From an uncultured Lachnospiraceae bacterium (GTDB lineage Bacteria; Bacillota; Clostridia; Lachnospirales; Lachnospiraceae), in the NCBI GenBank assembly GCA_934371505.1, contig CAKRNW010000067.1, forward strand, positions 1-12,481: a stretch of DNA of 12,481 nucleotides, written 5' to 3'. Both the position numbers and the translations under genes were made by a program. Below the pieces are notes generated by a model. That model searched no databases. It was not told the origin of the DNA and saw nothing but the letters and a program-made list of their open reading frames with translations. Below are positions 1 to 7,577 of the stretch, in pieces; within the stretch, counting starts at the first letter, position 1; each line of letters starts with the position of its first letter.

Positions 1-677
1 TGGTGTTGGATGTGGCTCAGAGACTGTTCCGCCTGAAGGATGATGACAATGCATTGGTAATGGATTCCGGCAATCTGAAATCTTTTCGGATTCTGGAGGA
101 TGGAAAAGTATTATTTGAGGGCGATCAGAATTCTCTGAAATGGAATCGGAGTGATGTATATGAAAAGGCAAATTCCATGGCCAGTGCGATTACCCAGTTC
201 GAGATGAGAGTACGGGACTATGAATGGCAGGAGAGGATGGATCAGCAGCGTGCTGATCAGGATAAGGAGGACGGTAAGGTATATCGTTCCCGCCCCATCT
301 TTGACATGCCCGATCCTTTTAAAAATTTCTTTATAGAACTGACCCTGAATCATCCTTACTGGAAATCCTTCAAAGGAAAGCTGGGAGCACCTTCTTTCGA
401 CAATCATTATCCCAGCATAGATGGATATTTAAGTGACTATGAGAGTAAGGTAGAGGAAATGCATGTGCTGGCACAAAATCTCATGCAGATCATCAATCCT
501 TCTGCACCGGAGATACGCGAGGGACAAGGAAATGGAAATGGGCAGACCGCAGCAAGCCAGATAATTCCGCCTGTGGGTGGCGCAGATGAAATCAAGAAAT
601 TTAAGGAATTACTAGATGCCGGTGTAATCACCGAGGAAGAATTTGCTGCAAAGAAAAAGCAGTTACTAGGGATTTAG
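1..677 (+). CDS. SHOCT-domain protein, 5'-truncated by window edge
   Basis: The frame is open from the first bases and ends at TAG 675-677. A GTG at 3-5 could be read as a start, but no ribosome binding site is visible, so the gene most likely begins outside the window. The last ~28 of the 224 visible residues form a clear SHOCT motif (KFKELLDAGVITEEEFAAKK), a short C-terminal helical hairpin found on many otherwise unrelated bacterial proteins and thought to mediate oligomerisation or binding. Before it lies a Gly/Asn/Gln-rich linker (about residues 172-185). The middle part, with an NHPYW motif near residue 115, resembles the body of clostridial proteins that start with a DUF4428 zinc-ribbon; that N-terminus would be in the missing part, so this is inference from memory of the family. 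No membrane segment is visible in this part. The lipoprotein gene starts 3 bases after the stop, which suggests co-transcription. Function is unknown. Confidence 0.75.
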   Translation, partial: VLDVAQRLFRLKDDDNALVMDSGNLKSFRILEDGKVLFEGDQNSLKWNRSDVYEKANSMASAITQFEMRVRDYEWQERMDQQRADQDKEDGKVYRSRPIFDMPDPFKNFFIELTLNHPYWKSFKGKLGAPSFDNHYPSIDGYLSDYESKVEEMHVLAQNLMQIINPSAPEIREGQGNGNGQTAASQIIPPVGGADEIKKFKELLDAGVITEEEFAAKKKQLLGI

Positions 678-680
678 ATC

Positions 681-2684
681 ATGAAAAGAAGAAAATATTT
701 AGCACTTTTACTTGCCGGTGTCATGACCTTTTCCCTCACAGCCTGTAGCGATGAGGATTATGAGGATACCAGCGCAGATGCGGCAACAGATACCACAACC
801 GTAGCGGATACTGCTGCAGAGACGACAGCGGTAGAAGATGGCAGCTGGGCAATTTATTGGTATCTCTGCGGAAGCGATTTGGAATCCAACGGCGGATTCG
901 CAACCAACGATCTCAGTGAGTTGATGGAAGTGGAGCTGCCGGAAAATGTGAACGTGGTCATTGAAACCGGTGGTTCTGCCGTCTGGCAGAATGATCTGAT
1001 GGATGCAGAAAAACTGCAGCGCTGGCTTTACAACAGTGAAGGACTGCAGCTAGTGGATGAACAGCCCTCTGCCAGCATGGGTGAGGCACAGACTCTGGCA
1101 GATTTCCTCGCCTTTGCCAAGGGAAATTACCCTGCGGAGAAAACAGCAGTGGTATTCTGGAATCACGGCGGCGGTTCTGTGAGTGGAGCAGCTTTTGATG
1201 AAATCTATGGCTATGATTCCCTTACCTTAGACGAAATGTACCAGGCATTTTCCAGTGTCTGGACTCCTTCCACAGAGAAACAGCCTCTGGAACTGGTAGG
1301 CTTTGATACCTGTCTCATGGCAACGGTGGATGTGGCGAATACCTTTTCGGATTTGGCACACTATCTGGTAGCCTCCGAGGAGACGGAGCCTGCCAACGGC
1401 TGGTATTATTCCCAGTGGGTAGGTGCCCTGGCAGAGAATCCTTCCATGAACGGCGAGGAACTGGGCAAGGTCATCTGTGATGCTTATTACGCAGGATGTG
1501 AGGAAGTGGGCACCCAGGACAATACGACCCTTTCCCTTACCGATCTGACCAAAGTACAGCCTCTGTTAGATGCCTATGATACCTTTGGCGCCGAGGCACT
1601 GGCAGCAGCCTGCACCGATCCGGGATTTTTCTCCCAGTTCGGACGTGTGGCATCCCAGAGTGAGAACTACGGCGGTAACACCAAGGAGCAGGGTTACACC
1701 AACATGGTGGATTTAGGACACATGGCAAGACAGAGTGTGGACATGTTAGGCTCTGCCCAGGAGGTACTGGATGCATTGGATGACTGCGTGCTTTACCAGG
1801 TTGGCGGTCAGTATCGTACTGAGGCAACCGGACTGTCCTGCTATTATTCCTACAATGGAGATGTGGACGACTTCAACAGCTATGCAGGTCTGGGAGCAGG
1901 CGTTGCTTTCAAATATTTCTATTCCTATGAGCTGACAGGAGAGCTGGACGATTCCGGTATGGCTTACATTGCAGATATGGATTTTGAGGAACTGCCGGAG
2001 GTTAAGAACCTGTTAAGCACCGACTGGGATGGTGCTCCTCTGGATTTGGACGAGGATGGTGTTTCTTACCTGACCCTGGGACCTGAGGCAAATGACATTC
2101 TGGCAGGTATCGGATTCTCCCTTTACTATGTGGATGAAGAAAACGACATGGTGATGCTGTTGGGAACCGACAACGATATGAATGCGGACTGGGACAACGG
2201 TGTCTTTTCCGATAACTTCCGCGGTGTATGGGGAAGCATTGACGGAAATATCGTTTACATGGAATTAAGCTATGAGAGTGAGGATTACAATCTCTACGCA
2301 ATTCCCGTGCTGTTAAACGGCGAGGAATATAACCTCCAGATAGTTTATGACTTTACCACAGAGGAGTGGAGTGTTCTGGGCGCAAGACAGGGCATCGATG
2401 ACAGCGGTATGGCAGACAAAGAGCTGCGTCTTTTACAGGAAGGGGACGAGATTACCACCATCTGGTACATGGCGTCTGCCACCGGTGATGACGAATTTGA
2501 GCCTTACACCGCAGCCACCATTACCGTGACCGCAGATACCGCCTTTGGCGAGATGGAGCTGCCGGATGGAAGCTATTCCATGGTTTATGAGATGCGCGAT
2601 GCGATGGATCACTATGCATACTCTGACCCGGTTACCTTCGACTGTGCCGACGGTGAGGTTTATTCTACTGTTTACGAGGATTAA
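681..2684 (+). CDS. Clostripain-family (C11) cysteine peptidase lipoprotein
   Basis: A 667-residue exported protein. Residues 1-22 form a lipoprotein signal: basic KRRK, a hydrophobic stretch, then the lipobox LTAC with Cys22 as the lipidated residue. A Thr/Ala/acidic linker (about 23-53) would tether the catalytic part outside the membrane. The peptidase C11 region starts at WAIYWYLCGSDLES (about 56-69). Two hallmark sites are intact: His162 in FWNHGGG and Cys211 in GFDTCLMA, the expected His/Cys dyad, so the enzyme is predicted active with Arg/Lys-type specificity known for clostripain. The C-terminal ~250 residues are very acidic and look beta-rich, with Asp-rich loops (for example DLDEDG, about 452-457) that might bind calcium; that is a guess. 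The ATG is preceded by AGGGA about 8 bases upstream, inside the end of the SHOCT gene. Substrate is unknown. Family assignment is firm; activity is inferred. Confidence 0.9.
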   Translation: MKRRKYLALLLAGVMTFSLTACSDEDYEDTSADAATDTTTVADTAAETTAVEDGSWAIYWYLCGSDLESNGGFATNDLSELMEVELPENVNVVIETGGSAVWQNDLMDAEKLQRWLYNSEGLQLVDEQPSASMGEAQTLADFLAFAKGNYPAEKTAVVFWNHGGGSVSGAAFDEIYGYDSLTLDEMYQAFSSVWTPSTEKQPLELVGFDTCLMATVDVANTFSDLAHYLVASEETEPANGWYYSQWVGALAENPSMNGEELGKVICDAYYAGCEEVGTQDNTTLSLTDLTKVQPLLDAYDTFGAEALAAACTDPGFFSQFGRVASQSENYGGNTKEQGYTNMVDLGHMARQSVDMLGSAQEVLDALDDCVLYQVGGQYRTEATGLSCYYSYNGDVDDFNSYAGLGAGVAFKYFYSYELTGELDDSGMAYIADMDFEELPEVKNLLSTDWDGAPLDLDEDGVSYLTLGPEANDILAGIGFSLYYVDEENDMVMLLGTDNDMNADWDNGVFSDNFRGVWGSIDGNIVYMELSYESEDYNLYAIPVLLNGEEYNLQIVYDFTTEEWSVLGARQGIDDSGMADKELRLLQEGDEITTIWYMASATGDDEFEPYTAATITVTADTAFGEMELPDGSYSMVYEMRDAMDHYAYSDPVTFDCADGEVYSTVYED

Positions 2685-2742
2685 ACATAAGACAAGATAC
2701 TTTCGCATAAAATGAAGGAAAAGAAATGCGGGAGCGGACTAT

Positions 2743-3423
2743 ATGAATGCCAGAAAATGGATTTTCCTGTTATTTCTAGGATGTATTCTTCTTTTGGCGG
2801 GACTCTATCACATACAGGCGTCTGCGGCAGTACGAAGGGAAACCGTGCAGACGTCTGTTATGCGTGAGGAGAAAAAAATCGCCCTTACCTTTGATGACGG
2901 TCCTCATCCGGTGTATACAGAACAGCTTTTGGACGGACTGAAAAAACGGACCGTAAAGGCGACCTTTTTTATTCTGGGAGAGCAGGCAGAAATGTACCCG
3001 GACATTGTGAAACGGATAGGTGAGGAAGGGCATCTCATCGGAAACCACACCTATTCCCATCTTCAGTATTCCCCCTCCAGAGAAGTGGAGTTTGGGCAGG
3101 AGCTGGTGAAAACCAACGAAATTTTAAAGGATATCACTGGACAGGAGGTGATGTTCGTCCGCCCGCCCTACGGCTCCTGGAACAAAAAGTACGAGACGCA
3201 GCTCAATATGTTTCCGGTGCTGTGGACCATTGACCCGTTGGACTGGACCACCTCCAATGTGTCAAAAGTTGTGCGTGGCGTGTTGGCAAAAGCCTCAGAG
3301 AATGATATTATTCTAATGCATGACTGTTATCAGTCCACAGTGACAGCAGCATTGGAAGTGATTGATACGTTACAGAAAGAAGGCTTTGTTTTTGTGACGG
3401 TGGAAGAGCTGCTGTTTGACTAG
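2743..3423 (+). CDS. Polysaccharide deacetylase (CE4 / NodB domain), membrane-anchored or secreted
   Basis: A 226-residue carbohydrate esterase family 4 protein. Residues 6-22 form a hydrophobic N-terminal segment, either a signal anchor or a signal peptide cleaved near ASA-A (about 26-29). The NodB motifs follow in order: TFDDGP (49-54; Asp51 as base, Asp52 as metal ligand), HTYSH (102-106; His102 and His106 as metal ligands), RPPYG (140-144), the DPLDW region (164-168) and LMHD (191-194, His193). All key residues are present, so a metal-dependent N-deacetylase acting on an acetylated glycan outside the membrane is predicted. Peptidoglycan is the likeliest substrate in a Gram-positive, but the sequence does not decide it. 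The ATG at 2743 has GGGAG about 8 bases upstream. It lies 58 bases after the C11 peptidase with no terminator between, and rarA follows 14 bases after its stop. Confidence 0.9.
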   Translation: MNARKWIFLLFLGCILLLAGLYHIQASAAVRRETVQTSVMREEKKIALTFDDGPHPVYTEQLLDGLKKRTVKATFFILGEQAEMYPDIVKRIGEEGHLIGNHTYSHLQYSPSREVEFGQELVKTNEILKDITGQEVMFVRPPYGSWNKKYETQLNMFPVLWTIDPLDWTTSNVSKVVRGVLAKASENDIILMHDCYQSTVTAALEVIDTLQKEGFVFVTVEELLFD

Positions 3424-3437
3424 AAAGGAATACCGGA

Positions 3438-4793
3438 ATGGATATTTTTGAATATATGCGGGCAGCCAATCAGGAAAAGGAATCTCCCCTGGCAGCCCGG
3501 ATGCGTCCCACGACTTTGGATGAGGTGGTGGGACAACAGCATATCATCGGAAAGGACAAGCTGTTATACCGGGCCATCAAAGCGGATAAAATCAGCTCTA
3601 TTATTTTTTACGGGCCGCCCGGCACGGGAAAAACCACCCTGGCGAAGGTCATTGCCAACACCACCAGTGCGGAATTTACTCAGTTAAATGCTACGGTGGC
3701 AGGGAAAAAGGAGATGGAGGAGGTCATCCGCAAGGCGAAGGACACCGCCGGGATGTATGGAAAGAAAACCATCCTCTTTATCGATGAGATTCACCGGTTT
3801 AACAAAGGACAGCAGGATTATCTCTTACCTTTCGTGGAGGATGGGACGATTATTCTAATCGGTGCTACCACGGAAAATCCTTATTTTGAGGTAAATGGGG
3901 CGTTACTATCCCGCTCGGTGATTTTTGAACTAAAACCTCTGGGAAAAGAGGATATCAAGGAACTGCTGCGAAGGGCTGTCTATGACAAGAACAAAGGAAT
4001 GGGCGCCTATGAAGCGGAGGCCGATGAGGAAGTACTGGAATTTCTTGCAGATGTATCTGGAGGAGATGCCAGACATGCTCTCAATGCCATTGAACTGGGA
4101 ATCATGACCACGAACCGGAGTGAGGATGGCAAAATCCATATCACCATGGACGTGGCTCAGGAATGTATCCAGAGACGAGTGCTTCGATATGACAAGACAG
4201 GAGATAATCATTACGACACAATTTCTGCTTTTATCAAAAGCATGAGGGGGTCGGATCCGGATGCGGCGGTCTATTATCTGGCGAGAATGCTGCAGGCAGG
4301 AGAACAGGTGGCGTTTATTGCCCGGAGAATCATGATCTGCGCAGCAGAGGATGTGGGACTGGCAGATCCCCAGGCACTTGTGGTGGCGACCAACGCTTCT
4401 CTGGCAGTGGAACGCATCGGTATGCCGGAGGCACAGATTATCCTGTCAGAGGCAGCAATGTATGTGGCGACAGCTCCCAAGAGCAACAGCGCCATCAATG
4501 CCATTGGGGCAGCGATGAAAACGGTAGAAAGTACGGGAAATCTTCCAATTCCTCCCCATTTACAGGATGCCCATTACAAGTCTGCCGGAAAGTTAGGGCA
4601 CGGAACCGGGTATCTCTATGCCCATGATTTCCCCAATGATTATGTGGGACAGCAATATCTGCCGGACGCATTGCTGGGCACACAGTTTTACCGGGGTTCC
4701 GGGAATGGCTATGAAGTGAATATTTCAGAACACATGGAACGAATTAAAAGAGAAGAAATGCTCCGCAAAGAGTCGGCAGGCGACTCTTTATGA
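3438..4793 (+). CDS. rarA: Replication-associated recombination protein A (AAA+ ATPase, MgsA/RarA)
   Basis: A 451-residue protein matching the RarA/MgsA/WRNIP1 family, AAA+ ATPases that act at stalled replication forks, bind single-strand DNA-binding protein and unwind DNA ends in E. coli. Visible elements: an N-terminal PLAARMRPTTLDEVVGQ segment typical of the clamp-loader-like clade (17-33), Walker A GPPGTGKT (59-66), Walker B ILFIDEIH (112-119), sensor-1 IGATTENP (141-148), a candidate arginine finger in LLSRS (Arg159), and GGDARHALN in the helical lid. The C-terminal half carries the family's conserved DPDAAVYYLARML and HDFPNDYVGQQYLPD stretches (tetramerisation region). Length is normal and no disruption is seen. 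ATG 3438 has AAAGGA about 8 bases upstream. The last codons contain a perfect 9-bp inverted repeat, and the gene converges on the DUF4364 gene with only 6 bases between stops. Confidence 0.97.
   Translation: MDIFEYMRAANQEKESPLAARMRPTTLDEVVGQQHIIGKDKLLYRAIKADKISSIIFYGPPGTGKTTLAKVIANTTSAEFTQLNATVAGKKEMEEVIRKAKDTAGMYGKKTILFIDEIHRFNKGQQDYLLPFVEDGTIILIGATTENPYFEVNGALLSRSVIFELKPLGKEDIKELLRRAVYDKNKGMGAYEAEADEEVLEFLADVSGGDARHALNAIELGIMTTNRSEDGKIHITMDVAQECIQRRVLRYDKTGDNHYDTISAFIKSMRGSDPDAAVYYLARMLQAGEQVAFIARRIMICAAEDVGLADPQALVVATNASLAVERIGMPEAQIILSEAAMYVATAPKSNSAINAIGAAMKTVESTGNLPIPPHLQDAHYKSAGKLGHGTGYLYAHDFPNDYVGQQYLPDALLGTQFYRGSGNGYEVNISEHMERIKREEMLRKESAGDSL
4767..4789 (-). terminator. Perfect 9-bp hairpin in the end of rarA; possible terminator for the minus-strand operon
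   Basis: AAAGAGTCG (4767-4775), a 5-base loop, then CGACTCTTT (4781-4789) form a perfect inverted repeat. Read on the minus strand it begins about 10 bases after the DUF4364 stop. After it comes GCGGAGC, then a pyrimidine-rich stretch (ATTTCTTCTCTTTT), so it is not a textbook intrinsic terminator; the only uridines next to the stem are the UUU of the stem itself. On the plus strand no T-run follows. It may instead be a stable mRNA 3'-end structure. The inverted repeat is certain; the role is uncertain. Confidence 0.4.
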
Positions 4794-4799
4794 TAGGAG

Positions 4800-5315
4800 T
4801 TAAAACAATTGGGAGATCAGATACTGGTAGATCTCCTGATTTTTTTTCTCCCAGTTATCGCAGATTGCCGCTGCGGTTTCCTCGCTGGGAACAGAGAGCG
4901 TAATGTCAATGAGATGGATGTCCTTTTCTTTGGCGATGAGATGGGCATCAAATTCTCCGGAGGTGGATTTATAGTAGTCGGCCAGAATAGATACCTCGTT
5001 CCGCAGTTCCAGTTCGTTTTCGCGGAAGTAGGTGTCCACATCCCGCTTGATGGAGGGACTGATCCGGTTTTCAAAAAAATTAAGGGTTTCGCATCCCTCA
5101 TCGGTAATGGACAGATGAGTGCGATTCCGGGTGGTGTGGGCAGATACCAGTCCTGCCTCCATAAGTTCGGACAGGACCTGCTGCAGTGTCAGATAATTGG
5201 TGTAATCTTTATCCAGGATAAAACCACTGATCTGGGCCTGAGTCAGGGGAAAGTTCACCCGGTTTAACATATATAAAATAATGAGTTTGTACAATGTCAA
5301 TGGATCTTGTGTCAT
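4800..5315 (-). CDS. DUF4364 family protein, probable winged-helix
   Basis: A 171-residue protein recognised as the DUF4364 family, which is widespread in Clostridia and has no assigned function that I know. The N-terminal ~75 residues look like a winged-helix fold: LYKLIILYMLNRV, then LTQAQISGFIL and LTLQQVLSELMEAGLV (helix, turn, recognition-like helix), then a likely wing TRNRTHLSITDEG. The remaining part (about 80-171) is mixed helix/strand without recognisable catalytic residues and could be a dimerisation or ligand domain. A DNA-binding regulatory role is inference from the fold only. The start overlaps the end of the radical SAM gene by ATGA (5312-5315). An AAAGGA lies about 12 bases upstream, further than usual, so translational coupling is likely. 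It is the last gene of the three-gene minus operon. Confidence 0.88.
   Translation of the reverse strand: MTQDPLTLYKLIILYMLNRVNFPLTQAQISGFILDKDYTNYLTLQQVLSELMEAGLVSAHTTRNRTHLSITDEGCETLNFFENRISPSIKRDVDTYFRENELELRNEVSILADYYKSTSGEFDAHLIAKEKDIHLIDITLSVPSEETAAAICDNWEKKNQEIYQYLISQLF
4811..4847 (+). terminator. Intrinsic terminator for rarA, embedded in the 3' end of the DUF4364 gene
   Basis: GGAGATC (4812-4818) and GATCTCC (4830-4836) form a 7-bp stem, extendable by a G-T wobble, with an 11-base loop. A run of eight T residues follows at 4840-4847. It starts about 18 bases after the rarA stop at 4793. This is the usual stem plus U-tract of a Rho-independent terminator reading left to right. It lies inside the last codons of the opposing DUF4364 gene. 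Confidence 0.75.
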
Positions 5316-6262
5316 TGCGGTAAGTAATCCTTTCCCTGCCAGACATCTTCTGCCTTGAGACGACGGTGCAGTTCATTTAAAACCGATTTTTTGTGAAGAC
5401 TCCAGGTGGGAGCCAGTAAAAGTTTTCTGGGACCGTCACCGGTTACCCGGTGCAGAACAATATCCGGACGGAGTGCAGCAATACATTTCATTAAAACAGA
5501 GAGATAGTCCTCCTGAGACAGAACCTGGAAAGTTCCTTGTTTGTATTCTACAGCTAAATCCGTGTCTTTTAAAACATGAAGAAGTTGTAATTTCACACCC
5601 CATACCGGTGTGGCGTTTAAGTGGCGGATGGTTTGCAGCATGTCTTCCGGTGTCTCGCCGGGAAGCCCCAGTATCACATGGACAATCACAGGAATTCCAA
5701 TCCGGTGTAAGTTTCCTGCCGACTGGTCAAAAACAGACAGCGGATAGCCCCGGCGGATGTAGGCTGCAGTGGAGGCGTGGATGGTCTGCAGCCCCAGCTC
5801 CACCCAGATAAATTTGTGGGGATATTCTGCTTTCAGGCGGGCAAGCAGAGCCAAAACCTCCGGAGGCAGTGCATCCGGCCGGGTGGCGATGGAAATACCG
5901 GCAATTTCCGGTGTGTCCAGGGCGGCGCGGTAAATTGTTTCCAGATAGGAAACCGGCCCGTAGGTGTTGGTGAATGCCTGAAAATAACCGATGAATCGGG
6001 AACCGGTCTGCTTTTCGTGAAAAAGTTTCAGTCCTGCCTCAATCTGGGGACGGATCGTCTCCGTCTGCTGGGAGGCAAGGGGAACGGCAAACTCACCACT
6101 TCCCCGGGCACTACAGAAAATGCAGCCTTTTGTCCCTGCCCGGCCATCTCTGGTCGGACAGGTAAAGCCTGCATTGATCGCAATTTTGTATAACTTTTCT
6201 CCGTAGACTTCCTTACACCAGGCGTCTAAGGAATAATAACGTTTCCCAGCCCAGGTTTTCAT
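5312..6262 (-). CDS. ytqA: TIGR01212-type radical SAM protein (YtqA/YhcC family)
   Basis: A 316-residue radical SAM enzyme of the TIGR01212 family (YtqA in Bacillus, YhcC in E. coli). The 4Fe-4S/SAM cysteines are Cys35, Cys47 and Cys50, spaced C-X11-C-X2-C rather than the classic CX3CX2C; an enlarged first gap is normal for this family. Other family stretches are KIAINAGFTCPTRDG (26-40), GYFQAFTNTYGP, the SAM-binding-type segments GISIATRPD and WVELGLQT, and HVILGLPGE. From recollection of recent Bacillus work, YtqA (MnmL) acts in making the mnm5 group on the wobble uridine of certain tRNAs; assigning that to this gene is inference. Its start overlaps the malic enzyme stop by ATGA (6259-6262). 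No Shine-Dalgarno is visible in the ~15 bases upstream, so translation probably depends on coupling from the malic enzyme gene. Confidence 0.92.
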   Translation of the reverse strand: MKTWAGKRYYSLDAWCKEVYGEKLYKIAINAGFTCPTRDGRAGTKGCIFCSARGSGEFAVPLASQQTETIRPQIEAGLKLFHEKQTGSRFIGYFQAFTNTYGPVSYLETIYRAALDTPEIAGISIATRPDALPPEVLALLARLKAEYPHKFIWVELGLQTIHASTAAYIRRGYPLSVFDQSAGNLHRIGIPVIVHVILGLPGETPEDMLQTIRHLNATPVWGVKLQLLHVLKDTDLAVEYKQGTFQVLSQEDYLSVLMKCIAALRPDIVLHRVTGDGPRKLLLAPTWSLHKKSVLNELHRRLKAEDVWQGKDYLPQ

Positions 6263-7413
6263 CGTACAATGTGGGATTTCACAGCCTCGGCGACAACCTC
6301 GGCTACCTTGGGATTAAATGCCTCAGGCATGATGTTTTCATCATTTAATTCATCTTCGGGAACTAGTCCTGCGATCGCATTGGCGGCAGCCAGTTTCATC
6401 TCTTCCGTAATCTGGGTAGCACGACCTTCCAGAGCACCGCGGAAGATACCGGGGAAAGCCACTACATTGTTGACCTGATTGGGGAAGTCGCTGCGGCCTG
6501 TGCCAACCACACGGGCACCTGCAGCTTTTGCAGCATCCGGCATAATTTCAGGTACAGGATTTGCCATGGCAAAGAGGATAGAATCATGATTCATGGAAGC
6601 GACCATTTCCGGAGTGACGATATTGGGGGCAGACACGCCGACAAAAATGTCAGCACCTTTTAATGCGTCAGCAAGAGAGCCTGTCTCATTATTGGGATTG
6701 GTTACCTCTGTCATTTTCTTCTGCATCCAGTTTAATCCGGGAGTGGTTTTTGATACGATTCCCACTTTGTCACATAAGATCACATTGGGAAAACCATAGG
6801 TCAGCAGCAGCTTGGTAATGGCAATACCGGCACTTCCGGCACCATTTACCACAACCTTACAATCTTCCTTTCTCTTGCCAACTACCTTCAAGGCATTGAT
6901 AATACCGGCGAGAACCACAATGGCAGTACCGTGCTGATCGTCGTGAAATACGGGGATATCCAGAGCAGCCTTCAGACGATCCTCAATTTCAAAACAGCGG
7001 GGAGCACTGATGTCCTCCAGGTTGATGCCGCCAAAGCCGGGGGCAAGATAAGTCACGGCCTTGATAATTTCCTCCGTGTCCTGGGTGTCCAGACAGATAG
7101 GAACGGCATTGACACCGCCAAACTCCTTAAACAGAACGGCTTTTCCTTCCATAACGGGCATAGCGGCATAAGGCCCGATATTTCCCAGACCTAAAACAGC
7201 ACTTCCATCGGAGACAACGGCTACCGTGTTGGCTTTCATGGTATACTTGTAGGCAGCCTCCTTATCCTGGGCAATCACTTTACAGGGCTCTGCGACACCG
7301 GGAGTATAGGCGAGGGATAATGCCTCACGGGATTTGACAGGGATTTTTGACACGGTTTCCAGCTTTCCATTCCATTCCTCATGGAGCTGTAATGCTTTCT
7401 CATTCAAAGTCAT
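6259..7413 (-). CDS. Malic enzyme, short single-function bacterial form (probably NAD-dependent)
   Basis: A 384-residue malic enzyme, converting malate to pyruvate and CO2 with reduction of NAD(P). It is the short bacterial form without the phosphotransacetylase-like tail seen on long MaeB proteins. Key sites: Tyr36 in LAYTPGVAEPC (catalytic Tyr), SDGSAVLGLGNIG (68-80), Lys91 in MEGKAVLFKEF (catalytic Lys), metal ligands Glu133-Asp134 in NLEDISAP and Asp159 in FHDDQHGTAIV, and the dinucleotide loop GAGSAG (191-196). Asp215 at the end of the second strand (VILCDK) favours NAD over NADP by general Rossmann rules; this is inference, since members of this clade differ. AGGAGG lies 6 bases upstream of the ATG at 7413, and a promoter is proposed at 7465-7493. 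It is the first gene of a coupled operon with the radical SAM and DUF4364 genes. Confidence 0.95.
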   Translation of the reverse strand: MTLNEKALQLHEEWNGKLETVSKIPVKSREALSLAYTPGVAEPCKVIAQDKEAAYKYTMKANTVAVVSDGSAVLGLGNIGPYAAMPVMEGKAVLFKEFGGVNAVPICLDTQDTEEIIKAVTYLAPGFGGINLEDISAPRCFEIEDRLKAALDIPVFHDDQHGTAIVVLAGIINALKVVGKRKEDCKVVVNGAGSAGIAITKLLLTYGFPNVILCDKVGIVSKTTPGLNWMQKKMTEVTNPNNETGSLADALKGADIFVGVSAPNIVTPEMVASMNHDSILFAMANPVPEIMPDAAKAAGARVVGTGRSDFPNQVNNVVAFPGIFRGALEGRATQITEEMKLAAANAIAGLVPEDELNDENIMPEAFNPKVAEVVAEAVKSHIVR

Positions 7414-7464
7414 GTCTTTCCTCCTATATTACTATCTATGGTTACAAACTTTAATTCCTTTGAC

Positions 7465-7493
7465 ATCATATAATATTTATTTCTTACCTGCAA
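7465..7493 (-). promoter_or_regulatory. Candidate sigma-A promoter for the malic enzyme operon
   Basis: On the minus strand, TTGCAG (7493-7488), 17 bases, then TATGAT (7470-7465). The -10 matches the consensus at 5 of 6 positions; the -35 matches only at TTG. Transcription would start near 7458, giving a ~45-base leader before the ATG at 7413 with its AGGAGG at 7420-7425. Found by eye only. Confidence 0.5.
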
Positions 7494-7505
7494 GACTAAA
7501 AAAAC

Positions 7506-7534
7506 TTTGCAATTTGAAAAGTGTAGTGTATAAT
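7506..7534 (+). promoter_or_regulatory. Candidate sigma-A promoter for rho
   Basis: TTTGCA (7506-7511), a 17-base spacer, and a perfect TATAAT (7529-7534). The expected start is near 7541, leaving a leader of ~95 bases before the rho ATG at 7636. The -35 box lies about 12 bases from the -35 of the divergent malic enzyme promoter, so the two may compete for polymerase. The -10 is convincing; the -35 is weak. Confidence 0.65.
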
Positions 7535-7577
7535 AGAACCACAAGTAATCTTAAACCAATCTTTTTAGATCCCCCAA

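Noticed and set aside
2743..2790. Possible lipoprotein signal in the deacetylase (Cys14)
   Set aside because: The context FLGC is not a proper lipobox and the hydrophobic stretch before it is too short; a signal anchor or ordinary signal peptide fits better.
4809..5267. A 152-codon plus-strand open frame opposite the DUF4364 gene
   Set aside because: It starts at a TTG without a ribosome binding site, runs through the rarA terminator, and resembles no family. The opposite strand encodes a recognised conserved protein.
7460..7474. Perfect TTGACA and TATAAT boxes on the plus strand near 7460-7474
   Set aside because: Only 3 bases separate them, so they cannot form one promoter, and neither has a good partner at 16-18 bases.
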